Below are positions 1 to 8,174 of a stretch of DNA of 64,000 bases, piece after piece. Position 1 is the stretch's first letter; every line of letters begins with the position of its first letter. The notes beneath the pieces are model-generated. The model saw only the letters and a list, made by a program, of their open reading frames with translations. It had not been told where the DNA came from and made no database searches. Made by a program: the position numbers and the translations under genes. The stretch comes from Cellulomonas sp. C5510 (lineage in GTDB: Bacteria; Actinomycetota; Actinomycetes; Actinomycetales; Cellulomonadaceae), in assembly GCF_019797765.1 (NCBI RefSeq), contig NZ_CP081862.1, positions 2,480,001-2,544,000 on the forward strand. Reading direction: 5' to 3'.

Positions 1-571
1 CACCTACGCCGGGCACCAGGTCGTCCCGGTCGCCCGTCTCCGTGGCCTCCGCCCACTCCCGCAGCCGGACCACCTGGGCCCCGAGCGACTCCTTCTCCGC
101 GGGCTCGCCGTCCGTCGCCTCGGAGGTCGCGGGGTGGTCGGCCGCGCCGCGGTCCCCCAGGTCGAACAGCATGCCCTGGTCGTCCGGCGGGTAGCCGCCC
201 GCGGTCTTGTGCACGCAGACGTAGTTGTGCCAGCCCTTGAGCAGGGCGACCTGCGGGGCCCGCGGCAGCTCCGGGGCGAGCGCGTCCGCGACGAGCGGCA
301 GGTCGCGCGTCATGACCTGACGCTGCAGGGCGAGCGTGGCCGTCGAGACCACGACGCGCTCGTCGGCCAGCACGGCGTGCCGGACCGACGGGACCAGGTA
401 CCCGAGCGACTTCCCGGTGCCGGTGCCCGCCTGGACCATCAGGTGCCGGCCGGCCTCGATGGCGTCGGCGACCTCCCGGGCCATGCGCCGCTGGCCCTCG
501 CGCGGTGCGCCGCCGAGCGCCGCCACCGCCACGTCGAGCAGGTGGTCGACGTCCGGGGCTGGATCAGGCAC
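1..571 (-). CDS. dinG: DinG/XPD-family ATP-dependent DNA helicase, 3' part cut off by window edge
   Basis: Only the first ~190 codons are present; the gene runs off the left edge. The GTG start at 571 gives VPDPAPDVDHLLDVAVAALGG followed by the Q-motif-like APREGQRRMA and a Walker A box AGTGTGKS near residue 48, then STATLALQRQVM (motif Ia type) and LLKGWHNYVC. The KGR/KGWxNYxC segment is typical of DinG-like superfamily 2 helicases, where the cysteine begins the Fe-S cluster ligand set. Such helicases unwind DNA forks and R-loops during repair. A TACCCT box ends 6 nt before the GTG, suggesting a leaderless transcript. The gene lies 56 bp downstream of hflX on the same strand. The family call is solid; the C-terminal half cannot be seen. 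Confidence 0.88.
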   Translation of the reverse strand, partial: MPDPAPDVDHLLDVAVAALGGAPREGQRRMAREVADAIEAGRHLMVQAGTGTGKSLGYLVPSVRHAVLADERVVVSTATLALQRQVMTRDLPLVADALAPELPRAPQVALLKGWHNYVCVHKTAGGYPPDDQGMLFDLGDRGAADHPATSEATDGEPAEKESLGAQVVRLREWAEATETGDRDDLVPGVG

Positions 572-577
572 CCGGAC

Positions 578-583
578 AGGGTA
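578..583 (-). promoter_or_regulatory. -10 element of a leaderless promoter for the dinG-type gene
   Basis: TACCCT on the minus strand with 6 nt to the GTG start at 571. This TANNNT-N6-8-start arrangement recurs across the window and matches leaderless actinobacterial promoters. Confidence 0.5.
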
Positions 584-627
584 GTCGCGCGCGCCGACAA
601 CCCCGCACGCGGGGTCGTCGGCGGGCG

Positions 628-2181
628 TCAGCGGCCGCGGACCGCCGCGGCCGTCAGCTCGGACGCGAGGCCGGCGTCGACGCGCCCCCGCAGCGCCGTC
701 CCCAGCTCGGTGTGCTCCTCCACGTCGATCTCCCCCGTCTCGTGCACCCGGTGGACGAGGTCGCCGCGGTCGTACGGGATCACCACGTCGACCGTGACAC
801 CCGGGCGCGGGAGCTGGTCGGCGATGACGGCCTGGAGCTCGTCGATCCCGTCGCCGGTGTGCGCGGAGACGACGACCGCGCCGTGCTCGCGCGAGCGCAG
901 GCGGGCGAGCGCCTCCGGCTCGGCGAGGTCGGCCTTGTTGAGCACGATGATCTCGGGCACGTCCATGGCGCCCGGGATGTCCGCGAAGACGTGCCGCACG
1001 GCGGCGATCTGCCCCTCGGGGTCCGGGTGCGACGCGTCGACGACGTGCAGCACCAGGTCGGCGTCCGCGACCTCCTCGAGCGTCGAGCGGAACGCCTCCA
1101 CGAGCTGGTGCGGCAGGTTCCGGACGAAGCCCACCGTGTCCGCCAGCGTGTACACGCGGCCGTCCGAGGCCTGGGCGCGACGCACGGTCGGGTCCAGCGT
1201 GGCGAACAGCGCGTTCTCGACCAGCACGCCGGCGTCGGTCAGCCGGTTCAGCAGCGAGGACTTGCCGGCGTTGGTGTAGCCGGCGATCGCGACCGACGGG
1301 ATCGCGTTCTTGCGGCGCGACGCGCGCTTGGTCGCACGGGCGGGCTCCATGGCGGCGATCTCGCGGCGCAGCTTCGCCATCCGGTTGCGGATGCGGCGGC
1401 GGTCCAGCTCGATCTTCGTCTCACCGGGTCCGCGGGAGCCCATGCCGGCCCCGGCGCCGCCGACCTGGCCGCCTGCCTGCCGGGACATCGACTCGCCCCA
1501 GCCGCGCAGCCGTGGCAGCAGGTACTCGAGCTGCGCGAGCTCGACCTGCGCCTTGCCCTCCCGCGACTTGGCGTGCTGGGCGAAGATGTCGAGGATCAAC
1601 GCCGTCCGGTCGACGACCTTGACCTTGACGACGTCCTCCAGCGCGCGGCGCTGCGAGGGTGCCAGCTCGCCGTCGACGACCACGGTGTCCGCGCCGACCG
1701 CCAGGACGACGCCCGCGAGCTCCGCGGCCTTGCCGGACCCGAGGTACGTGCCGGGGTCGGGGGTGGACCGGCGCTGCAGCAGCCCGTCGAGCACCTGCGA
1801 GCCGGCCGTCTCGGCGAGCGCCGCGAGCTCGCGCAGGGAGATCTCGGCGGTCTCCTGCGTCGTGCCCGGGCCGCCCCAGATCCCGACGAGCACCACGCGC
1901 TCCAGCCGGAGCTGCCGGTACTCGACCTCGGTGACGTCCTGGAGCTCCGTCGAGAGCCCCGCCACCCGGCGGAGCGACGTGCGCTCCTCGAGGTCGAGCT
2001 GCTCCCCGTCGTGCGCGGTGTGGACGGTGGCGCCGTCCTGGAGCGCCGTGCCCGCCCGGGCCAGCACGCGCGCGACGACGTCGTCGGCGACCCGCTGGGC
2101 GTCACGCGCGGCCTGCTGTGGGTCCGCCGGGGTGCCGGTGCGGTCCTGGTCGCGGGTCGAGGGCGTCTGGGGATCGGTCAC
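628..2181 (-). CDS. hflX: GTPase HflX
   Basis: A 517-residue protein from a GTG at 2181 (VTDPQTPSTRDQD). It has the HflX N-terminal domain with the PDPGTYLGSGKAAEL motif, a coiled-coil linker containing GPGETKIELDRRRIR, then a TRAFAC GTPase domain with G1 GYTNAGKSSLLNRL, G3 DTVGFVRNLPHQLVEAF and G4 NKAD. HflX binds the 50S subunit and splits or rescues stalled ribosomes in a GTP-dependent way, mainly under stress. A GAAGGA sequence about 6 nt upstream supports the start. The dapF-miaA-hflX neighbourhood is common in actinobacteria, although here dapF and miaA are separated from hflX by two small genes. All G motifs look intact. Confidence 0.95.
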   Translation of the reverse strand: MTDPQTPSTRDQDRTGTPADPQQAARDAQRVADDVVARVLARAGTALQDGATVHTAHDGEQLDLEERTSLRRVAGLSTELQDVTEVEYRQLRLERVVLVGIWGGPGTTQETAEISLRELAALAETAGSQVLDGLLQRRSTPDPGTYLGSGKAAELAGVVLAVGADTVVVDGELAPSQRRALEDVVKVKVVDRTALILDIFAQHAKSREGKAQVELAQLEYLLPRLRGWGESMSRQAGGQVGGAGAGMGSRGPGETKIELDRRRIRNRMAKLRREIAAMEPARATKRASRRKNAIPSVAIAGYTNAGKSSLLNRLTDAGVLVENALFATLDPTVRRAQASDGRVYTLADTVGFVRNLPHQLVEAFRSTLEEVADADLVLHVVDASHPDPEGQIAAVRHVFADIPGAMDVPEIIVLNKADLAEPEALARLRSREHGAVVVSAHTGDGIDELQAVIADQLPRPGVTVDVVIPYDRGDLVHRVHETGEIDVEEHTELGTALRGRVDAGLASELTAAAVRGR

Positions 2182-2288
2182 GCGGGTCCTTCGGTGTCGG
2201 CGGCTGGGCGTCCGTCGTCGGCGCCCGGGCTCCAGTGTCTCGCGCCCCGGGAGGCGACGCGAGGCAATTCGCCACCGGCGGACGCCGG

Positions 2289-2294
2289 TAGGGT
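2289..2294 (+). promoter_or_regulatory. -10 element, leaderless promoter of the methyltransferase gene
   Basis: TAGGGT with 7 nt to the GTG at 2302. It faces away from hflX in the 120-bp divergent intergenic region. Confidence 0.5.
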
Positions 2295-2301
2295 CGCGGG
2301 C

Positions 2302-2913
2302 GTGAGCCCCGAGCACTACTTCACGGCCGAGCCCGCGTCCGACGGCGAGCTCCGCCGCCGCACCGTGCAGCTGGCCGGCCGGGAGCTGGCCGTGGAGACC
2401 GCCGGTGGTGTGTTCTCCCCCGACCACCTCGACGCGGGCACCGAGGTGCTGCTGCGCCACGTGCCCGGACCGCCGCGCACCGGCGACCTGCTCGACCTCG
2501 GCTGCGGGTGGGGACCGGTCGCGCTGAGCCTCGCGCTGGCCGCCCCGGCGGCACGCGTGTGGGCCGTCGACGTCAACGAACGCGCCCTCGACCTCACGCG
2601 CCGCAACGCGGCGGCCCACGGGCTGGGCGGTGTGCGCGCGGTGCGCCCGGAGGACGTCCCGGACGACGTGCGGTTCGCGGCGATCTGGTCGAACCCGCCG
2701 ATCCGCGTCGGCAAGGAGACCCTGCACGCGATGCTCCGCCAGTGGCTGCGCCGGCTCGTCCCCGGTGGTGAGGCGTACCTGGTCGTCGCGAAGAACCTCG
2801 GGTCGGACTCCCTGCTGCGCTGGCTGGGCGAGGAGCTGGGGGGCGAGGCGGACGTCGACCGCGTCGCCACGTCCCGGGGGTTCCGGGTGCTGCGGGTGGT
2901 CGCCGCGGGCTGA
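2302..2913 (+). CDS. RsmC-like class I SAM-dependent methyltransferase
   Basis: A 203-residue protein starting with GTG at 2302 (MSPEHYFTAEPASDGELRRR once initiated). It has a single methyltransferase domain of the RsmC/RlmG small-domain type (MTS family): SAM-binding motif I LLDLGCGWGPVAL near residue 70, the acidic motif VWAVDVNERAL, and catalytic motif IV SNPPIRVGKE. The NPP(I/Y) motif is typical of enzymes that methylate an exocyclic amino group, so an rRNA or tRNA guanine-N2 target is likely. E. coli RsmC has an extra N-terminal half, absent here, as is usual in actinobacteria. The gene is monocistronic and divergent from hflX. The exact RNA target cannot be told from sequence. Confidence 0.85.
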   Translation: MSPEHYFTAEPASDGELRRRTVQLAGRELAVETAGGVFSPDHLDAGTEVLLRHVPGPPRTGDLLDLGCGWGPVALSLALAAPAARVWAVDVNERALDLTRRNAAAHGLGGVRAVRPEDVPDDVRFAAIWSNPPIRVGKETLHAMLRQWLRRLVPGGEAYLVVAKNLGSDSLLRWLGEELGGEADVDRVATSRGFRVLRVVAAG

Positions 2914-2926
2914 CCGGCGGCGGACG

Positions 2927-3367
2927 TCAGCCGGCGACGGCCGCCACGGCCGCGCGGGCCTGCGCGAGCGACGGCACGCCGGTCACGCGCGCCACGGGCC
3001 GCCCCCCGCCGTCGAGCAGCACGACGGTCGGCGTCTGCGTCACCGCGAACCGCTCGGCGAGGTCGGCCCGGTCCGCGACGTCGACCTCGACGTGGACGAC
3101 GCCCTCGGTCGTGGCGACGACGCGCTCGAGGATCCGGCGGGTCGCGCGGCACGGGGCGCAGAACGCCGAGGAGAGCTGCACGAACGTGGCCGCGGCGCCG
3201 AGCGGGTGGCGCAGCGCGCCCGCGTCGAGGGGCTGCCCCGCCGCGCCCACCGCGGCGGCTCCGGGAGGGACGGCGCCGGGCGGGAGCGCGCCGGACGGCG
3301 GGGCCTCCGGCGGGAGCACCTCACGCGCCGGTGCGTCCACGTCATGCGGCCGGGGATCGGGGGTCAC
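2927..3367 (-). CDS. Thioredoxin-family protein
   Basis: A 146-residue protein from a GTG at 3367. The first ~55 residues are rich in Pro and Ala and look disordered. The rest is a thioredoxin fold with the redox centre SSAFCAPCRATRR (CAPC rather than the usual CGPC) and the cis-Pro segment AVTQTPTVVLLDGG. It probably acts as a cytosolic thiol-disulphide reductase or thioredoxin-like scavenger. No signal peptide or membrane anchor is seen. It lies 74 bp downstream of dapF and converges on the methyltransferase gene. The fold assignment is firm; the partner is unknown. Confidence 0.82.
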   Translation of the reverse strand: MTPDPRPHDVDAPAREVLPPEAPPSGALPPGAVPPGAAAVGAAGQPLDAGALRHPLGAAATFVQLSSAFCAPCRATRRILERVVATTEGVVHVEVDVADRADLAERFAVTQTPTVVLLDGGGRPVARVTGVPSLAQARAAVAAVAG

Positions 3368-3441
3368 GGAGTCGGAACGCCTCGTCGCCGCCGCGGTGTT
3401 CCCGGGCGGCCGGCGGCCGGCGGCCGGTCCTGCGCCCGTGC

Positions 3442-4404
3442 TCAGCCCGCGAGCGCCGCGACGTCGACGTCGACGTCCGCGACGAGCACCGCGGGCCCGG
3501 CGAGCTCGACGTGGCCGTCCGCGAGCGCCGTGACCCGCACCGTGCCGCCGGGGACGTCGACCAGCCACACGTCGGGCGCCTGCGGCCCGGCCCACGTGCG
3601 CACGGCGAGCGCCGCGGCGCACGCGCCGGTGCCGCAGGACCGGGTCTCCCCCACGCCCCGCTCGTGCACCCGCATCCGGAGGCGTCCCAGCACGGTGCCG
3701 TCGGCGTCCCGCTCCTCGCCGAGGGGCACGACGAGCTCGACGTTGGTGCCGTGCGGGGGCACCGGCTCGACGGCCGGCGCCCGCGTGAGGTCGGCGGCGT
3801 CCAGCTCGGCGTCCCCGGCGAGAGCGAGCACGGTGTGCGGGTTCCCGAGGTCGACGCCGAGCGCCGGCCGGGGCACGTCGAGCCCGGCCACCGCGACCTG
3901 GGCGTCGAAGCCGGCGGACACCGCCTCGGTGCCGCCCGGCAGGCGCCACGCGCCCATGTCGACGGCGTACCAGAGCTCGCCGGCCGGCCCCTCGACCTCG
4001 CGGACGCGACGGACGCCGGCGCGCGTGCCGAGCACGAGCTCGCCCTCGGCGGGGTCCCAGAGCCCGAGCGCCCGCGCGTAGGCCGCGACAACCCGGACGC
4101 CGTTGCCGCACATCTCCGCCACGGAGCCGTCGGCGTTGCGGTAGTCCATGAACCACGTGGCCGCGGGGTCCTCGGCGAGCGCGGCGGCGCCCTCGGGCAG
4201 GTCGGTGCTGGCGACCAGCCGGATCACGCCGTCCGCCCCCACGCCCGCGCGCCGGTCGGCGAGCGCCCGGACGAGCGCCGCGTCGAGGTCGACGCCGTCG
4301 CGGCCGTCCAGCAGCACGAAGTCGTTCTGGGTCCCGTGCCCCTTGGTCGCGCGCAGCACCCGGGAGGAGGTGGCGGTCGCGGGCGCGGCGGTGGGGACGG
4401 TCAT
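3442..4404 (-). CDS. dapF: Diaminopimelate epimerase
   Basis: A 320-residue enzyme that converts LL- to meso-diaminopimelate for lysine and peptidoglycan synthesis. The two catalytic cysteines lie in the family motifs: EMCGNGVRVVAAYA (first half) and TRSCGTGACAAALAV (second half). The N-terminal KGHGTQNDFVLLD is the usual start of the first symmetrical domain. The ATG at 4404 overlaps the miaA stop codon (ATGA), so translation is probably coupled to miaA. dapA and dapB are in the same window but in separate transcripts. Confidence 0.97.
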   Translation of the reverse strand: MTVPTAAPATATSSRVLRATKGHGTQNDFVLLDGRDGVDLDAALVRALADRRAGVGADGVIRLVASTDLPEGAAALAEDPAATWFMDYRNADGSVAEMCGNGVRVVAAYARALGLWDPAEGELVLGTRAGVRRVREVEGPAGELWYAVDMGAWRLPGGTEAVSAGFDAQVAVAGLDVPRPALGVDLGNPHTVLALAGDAELDAADLTRAPAVEPVPPHGTNVELVVPLGEERDADGTVLGRLRMRVHERGVGETRSCGTGACAAALAVRTWAGPQAPDVWLVDVPGGTVRVTALADGHVELAGPAVLVADVDVDVAALAG

Positions 4405-5357
4405 GAGCCCAGACTACGGCGGGGCGCCGGGTCGGCCGTGGCGAGGCCGAGCTCACCGGCGTCCGCGGCCGCCACGAGGGCGAGCGCGCGCTCCGGCAGG
4501 TCCGGGTCCTGGGCGTCCAGCCAGTGCACCCGGGGGTCGCGCCCGAACCACCCCATCTGCTTGCGGGCGAGACGCCGCGTCCCGGCGACGACCTGCGCGC
4601 GGGCCTCGTCCAGCGTGATCTCGTCCCGCAGCGCCGCGATCACCTCGGCGTACCCCACGGCGCGGGCCGCGGTCCGGCCGATCCCGCTCTCCAGGAGCCC
4701 GCGCACCTCGTCGACGAGCCCGGCCGCCCACATCCGGTCGACCCGGGCCTCGACGCGCGCGTCGAGCACCGCCCGGTCGCAGTCGAGACCGATCTGCACC
4801 GCCGGGACGGCGTAGTCGTGCCCCGGCAGGTTCGCGGAGTACGGCCTGCCGGTCAGCGCGACCACCTCCAGCGCGCGCACGATCCGCCGGGCGTTGCGCG
4901 GTCCGATGCTGTCCGCCGCCACGGGGTCGACGGCCGCCAGCTCCGCGTGCAGCGCGCGGGCACCCTCCGCCTCGACGCGGGCCTCGAGCCGGGCGCGGAC
5001 CTCCGGGTCGGTGCCCGGGAACTCGATGCGGTCGAGCAGGGCCCGGACGTAGAGCCCCGAGCCGCCGACCACGACCGGGCGCCGGCCGCGCGCCCCGATG
5101 TCGGCCACGGCCGCGCGGGCGTCGCGCTGGTAGGCGGCGACGCTCGCGTCCTCGGTGGGGTCGAGCACGTCGAGCAGGTGGTGCGGGACGCCGCGGCGCT
5201 CGGCCGGCGCCAGCTTCGCGGTGCCGATGTCCAGCCCCCGGTAGAGCTGCAGCGCGTCGGCGTTGACGACCTCGCCCCCGAGGCGCTCCGCGAGCGCCAG
5301 GCCGAGGTCGGACTTGCCGGTGGCCGTCGGGCCGACGACCGCGACGACGAGGGTCAC
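4401..5357 (-). CDS. miaA: tRNA dimethylallyltransferase
   Basis: A 318-residue protein from a GTG at 5357 (VTLVVAVVGPTATGKSDLG). MiaA transfers a dimethylallyl group to N6 of A37 in tRNAs reading UNN codons. The P-loop GPTATGKS, the substrate motif VNADALQLYRGLDIGTAK, and RKQMGWFGRD near the C-terminus are all diagnostic. Its start overlaps the stop of the upstream dioxygenase-like gene by 4 nt, and its stop overlaps the dapF start by 4 nt, giving a three-gene coupled unit. MiaB, which methylthiolates the product, is encoded about 7 kb away at 12014-13624. Confidence 0.97.
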   Translation of the reverse strand: MTLVVAVVGPTATGKSDLGLALAERLGGEVVNADALQLYRGLDIGTAKLAPAERRGVPHHLLDVLDPTEDASVAAYQRDARAAVADIGARGRRPVVVGGSGLYVRALLDRIEFPGTDPEVRARLEARVEAEGARALHAELAAVDPVAADSIGPRNARRIVRALEVVALTGRPYSANLPGHDYAVPAVQIGLDCDRAVLDARVEARVDRMWAAGLVDEVRGLLESGIGRTAARAVGYAEVIAALRDEITLDEARAQVVAGTRRLARKQMGWFGRDPRVHWLDAQDPDLPERALALVAAADAGELGLATADPAPRRSLGS

Positions 5358-6142
5358 AGGGCCTCCTGCGCGTGCGGGCGCCAGGCCGCCACGACGTGCC
5401 ACGCGCCCGCGACGACCTCGGCCCGCGGGCCGGACACCCGCACGGGCCCCTCCGCCGCGGCAGCGGCCACGCGCCACGTCGGCCACGCGGACACCGCGAG
5501 CTCGCGGGCCGCCCGCGGGCCGAGCGCGTCCAGTGCCTCCGCCAGCGCGGCGGGACCGCCGGCCAGCCCGGCCAGCAGCGCCGCGTCGGCGTCCGCCGCG
5601 CGGGGGTCCTCCGCCAGCGGCGCCGCGTCGCCGTGCCGGGCGCTCGGCGAGCCGACCACGACCAGCAGCACCACCCCCACCGGGACGTCCGGGACGTCCG
5701 GCGCGTCGCCGTCGGGGTCGCGCGGGAGCTCGACCACGTCGACGGCGGCCGTCACGCCGGCGGCGCGCAGCAGCGTCAGCGCGACCGACGCCGGCACGTC
5801 GGCGCGGCGGGCGTCGGGCCCGGGCGGTGCGTCCGGCCTGCCCGCGGGCAGGCCGGCCGCACCGAGGCCGGTCGCGACCGGGTGGCGCAGCGTCCGGTGC
5901 ACGTGCCCCGGTGCGACGACGAGCACCGGGGCGGACGCGGCCCGCCCGGCCGGCACGCCGGCAGCCCGCCCGACCGGCACGCCGGTGGCCGGATCGGCGG
6001 GCACGTCCGGCGGCAGCTCGGGCACCGCCGCGCCGAGCAGCGCGAGCGCCTCCTCGCGCAGCGCGGCCCCCGGGTCCTCCCGGCCGGCCGCGCCGGGGAC
6101 GAGCAGCGCCGTGTCGGGCAGGAACACCACGGCCGGTCGCAC
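5354..6142 (-). CDS. Class III extradiol dioxygenase-like protein of unknown function
   Basis: A 262-residue protein (MRPAVVFLPDTALLVPGAAG). Its position immediately upstream of, and overlapping, miaA matches the actinobacterial family annotated as class III extradiol ring-cleavage dioxygenase-like. The usual GDGSARR segment appears here as VVVGSPSARHGDAAP, and the usual C-terminal YFVAAW as WHVVAAWRPHA, so it is a diverged member. An insert rich in Pro, Ala and Gly repeats (VGRAAGVPAGRAA) lies near residue 55. I cannot identify a confident set of metal ligands. The conserved coupling with miaA suggests a link to tRNA A37 modification, but this is inference. Confidence 0.65.
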   Translation of the reverse strand: MRPAVVFLPDTALLVPGAAGREDPGAALREEALALLGAAVPELPPDVPADPATGVPVGRAAGVPAGRAASAPVLVVAPGHVHRTLRHPVATGLGAAGLPAGRPDAPPGPDARRADVPASVALTLLRAAGVTAAVDVVELPRDPDGDAPDVPDVPVGVVLLVVVGSPSARHGDAAPLAEDPRAADADAALLAGLAGGPAALAEALDALGPRAARELAVSAWPTWRVAAAAAEGPVRVSGPRAEVVAGAWHVVAAWRPHAQEAL

Positions 6143-6185
6143 CCCCCGACCGTATCCCGCCGCGCGGCGTCCGCGCGGCCCCGGC

Positions 6186-8174
6186 TCAGGACGTCAGCGA
6201 GCGCGCGAGCTCGTCGGCCCGGGCGTCCTGCCCGGAGCGGCGCAGCACATCGACCAGGTCGTTCGCGGCCTCGCCCCGCGGGCCCCGCTGCCGGGCGGCG
6301 GTGAAGCCCTCGACGGCGGACTCCAGGTGCCACACGGCCTCGTCGACGCGGCCGAGCCCGTCGTGCAGGCGGCCGGCCAGCCAGAACGCGTGCGCGGCGT
6401 CGACGGGCGCACCGAGCGCGGCGTACGCCTCGGCGGCCCGCTGCGCTCGTGCCGCGGCGTCCTGCGCGCGACCGTCGCCGCCGAGCGTGGCCAGCAGCCG
6501 GGCGGCGGCGTCCTCCAGGTCGGCCGCGGCGCGGCGGTCGGCCGCCTGCTCCCGCGCGACCAGGGCCTCCGCGCGGTCCTCGTCCGCGGCGGGCGGCGCG
6601 TCCAGGCGCGCAGCGAGCGACGCGGTCAGGTCGTCCGTCTCGCTCAGCACGGCGGCGGCGTCGCCGGTGGCGGCGGCCGCGCGCGCCCACTGCACGACCA
6701 CCGGGGCGACGACCGCGGGCGGCAGGCCCCCGGCGCGCAGGCGCGGGACCGCCGCGGCGTAGCCCGCCGACGCCCCGTCGTCGTCACCGAGCACCTGGGC
6801 GCAGTGCGCGGCCTCGGCGTAGGCGAAGCCGGAGTCCGCGAGCAGCCCCGCGTGCTCGGCCGCGACGGCCGCGTCGAGGTACGCGGCGGCGGCCGCCTCC
6901 GGGTCGCCCTCCGCGACGAGGCGCTCGGCCTCCGCGACGAGCGCGTCCGGGGCGGCGTGCTGCGCGTGCGTCCCCCGACCCGCGCCGTGCGCGCCGACCT
7001 CGTCCGCGGGCGCGAGGTGCGGGGACGGGGCCGCTGCGCCGCCACCCGCGGCACTGGCGCTCCCGAGCCCGCGCGGCAGCACGTCGAGGTCCAGCACGTC
7101 GGCGGCGGGCTCGGTCCGCCACGCCCGTTCGACCGCCTCGGTCTCGGACGGCGTGCCGTTGCGCTCGTCGAACCGTGCCGCGAGCTCCCCGGCCTGCGCG
7201 CGCAGCCAGTCGTCCAGCTCGGCGACCGTCGCCGCGGGGACCCGGTCCAGCCGCAGCGGCCGGTCCCCGTGCTCCGGACGCAGCACGTGGGTCGCCGCCC
7301 CGACGAGGCGCGAGAACGCCAGGCGCGAGTACGGGGTGTCCCCTCCCGTCAGGTACTGCTGGTCCGCCTCGATCGCGCGCAGGGCCCGGTCGGGCTGACC
7401 ACCGCGCGCCAGGAGCCGGATGCGCCGCCCGCGGGCGCCGACCATGTCGGACTCCGCCTCGGCCAGCGCCGCGACCGCCCGGCGGTGCGCGCGGGCGGCG
7501 TCGCGCGGTCGCCCCGTGTCGAGGTACGCCTCCGCGAGGTAGGACAGCATGTCGGCCGGCTCCGACGCGCACGACGGGTCCTGGGTGAGCGTCTGCTCGA
7601 TCAGGCGGATGCCCTCCGGCACGCGGTCGGTGGCGAGCAGCCACGCCGCGCGGTCACCGGGGTCGCAGGCCTCGCACTGGGACCAGTCGTCCCGCGGCGT
7701 CGCCACCCACGCCTGGTACGCCGTCTCCGCGTCCGCCGTGCCGCGCTGGCGCGCCCACGCGAAGCGCTCGTACGCCACCGCGTCCATGCCGTTGCCGGCG
7801 AGCGCGTAGCGGCGCTCCATGTCGGCGAGCGTCCGGTCGATCTGCTCGGCGGGCACCGTCGGGAAGTCCGCGAGCGCGCTGACCATCCACTTGAACGACC
7901 AGAACAGCGCGTGGCGGTCCTGCGCGTCGAAGTGCTCCGGGTGCTCGTCCCACCAGCGCAGCAGCCGGGCGAACGCGACGAACGACCGGTCCACCTCCCC
8001 GCCCCACTGGTAGGCCTCGACGAGCGTGCTGAGCGCGTACGCCCGGGCGGCGTCCGGCCCCTCGGCGTCGACCAGCCGCACCTGCCGCTCGGCGGCCTGC
8101 GTCCGGGCGAGCCCGTACGGCATCTGCCGCACCCGGGAGATCTCGCGGTTGGCGTCGTCCAGCGTGCGGCTCAC
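6186..8174 (-). CDS. TPR-like helical repeat protein coupled to the HSP90 gene
   Basis: A 662-residue protein from a GTG at 8174 (VSRTLDDANREISRVRQMPYG). Almost the whole chain consists of Ala- and Glu-rich paired helices with TPR-like spacing, for example DMLSYLAEAYLDTGRPRDAARAHRRAVAALAEAE and AHAFWLAGRLHDGLGRVDEAVWHLESAV. A Gly/Ala/Pro-rich linker near residues 390-420 separates two repeat blocks. No enzyme motif or membrane segment is seen. The start overlaps the stop of the HSP90-family gene (GTGA), so it is probably made together with that chaperone and may act as its co-chaperone or adaptor, as TPR proteins do for eukaryotic Hsp90. That role is inference. Confidence 0.75.
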   Translation of the reverse strand: MSRTLDDANREISRVRQMPYGLARTQAAERQVRLVDAEGPDAARAYALSTLVEAYQWGGEVDRSFVAFARLLRWWDEHPEHFDAQDRHALFWSFKWMVSALADFPTVPAEQIDRTLADMERRYALAGNGMDAVAYERFAWARQRGTADAETAYQAWVATPRDDWSQCEACDPGDRAAWLLATDRVPEGIRLIEQTLTQDPSCASEPADMLSYLAEAYLDTGRPRDAARAHRRAVAALAEAESDMVGARGRRIRLLARGGQPDRALRAIEADQQYLTGGDTPYSRLAFSRLVGAATHVLRPEHGDRPLRLDRVPAATVAELDDWLRAQAGELAARFDERNGTPSETEAVERAWRTEPAADVLDLDVLPRGLGSASAAGGGAAAPSPHLAPADEVGAHGAGRGTHAQHAAPDALVAEAERLVAEGDPEAAAAAYLDAAVAAEHAGLLADSGFAYAEAAHCAQVLGDDDGASAGYAAAVPRLRAGGLPPAVVAPVVVQWARAAAATGDAAAVLSETDDLTASLAARLDAPPAADEDRAEALVAREQAADRRAAADLEDAAARLLATLGGDGRAQDAAARAQRAAEAYAALGAPVDAAHAFWLAGRLHDGLGRVDEAVWHLESAVEGFTAARQRGPRGEAANDLVDVLRRSGQDARADELARSLTS

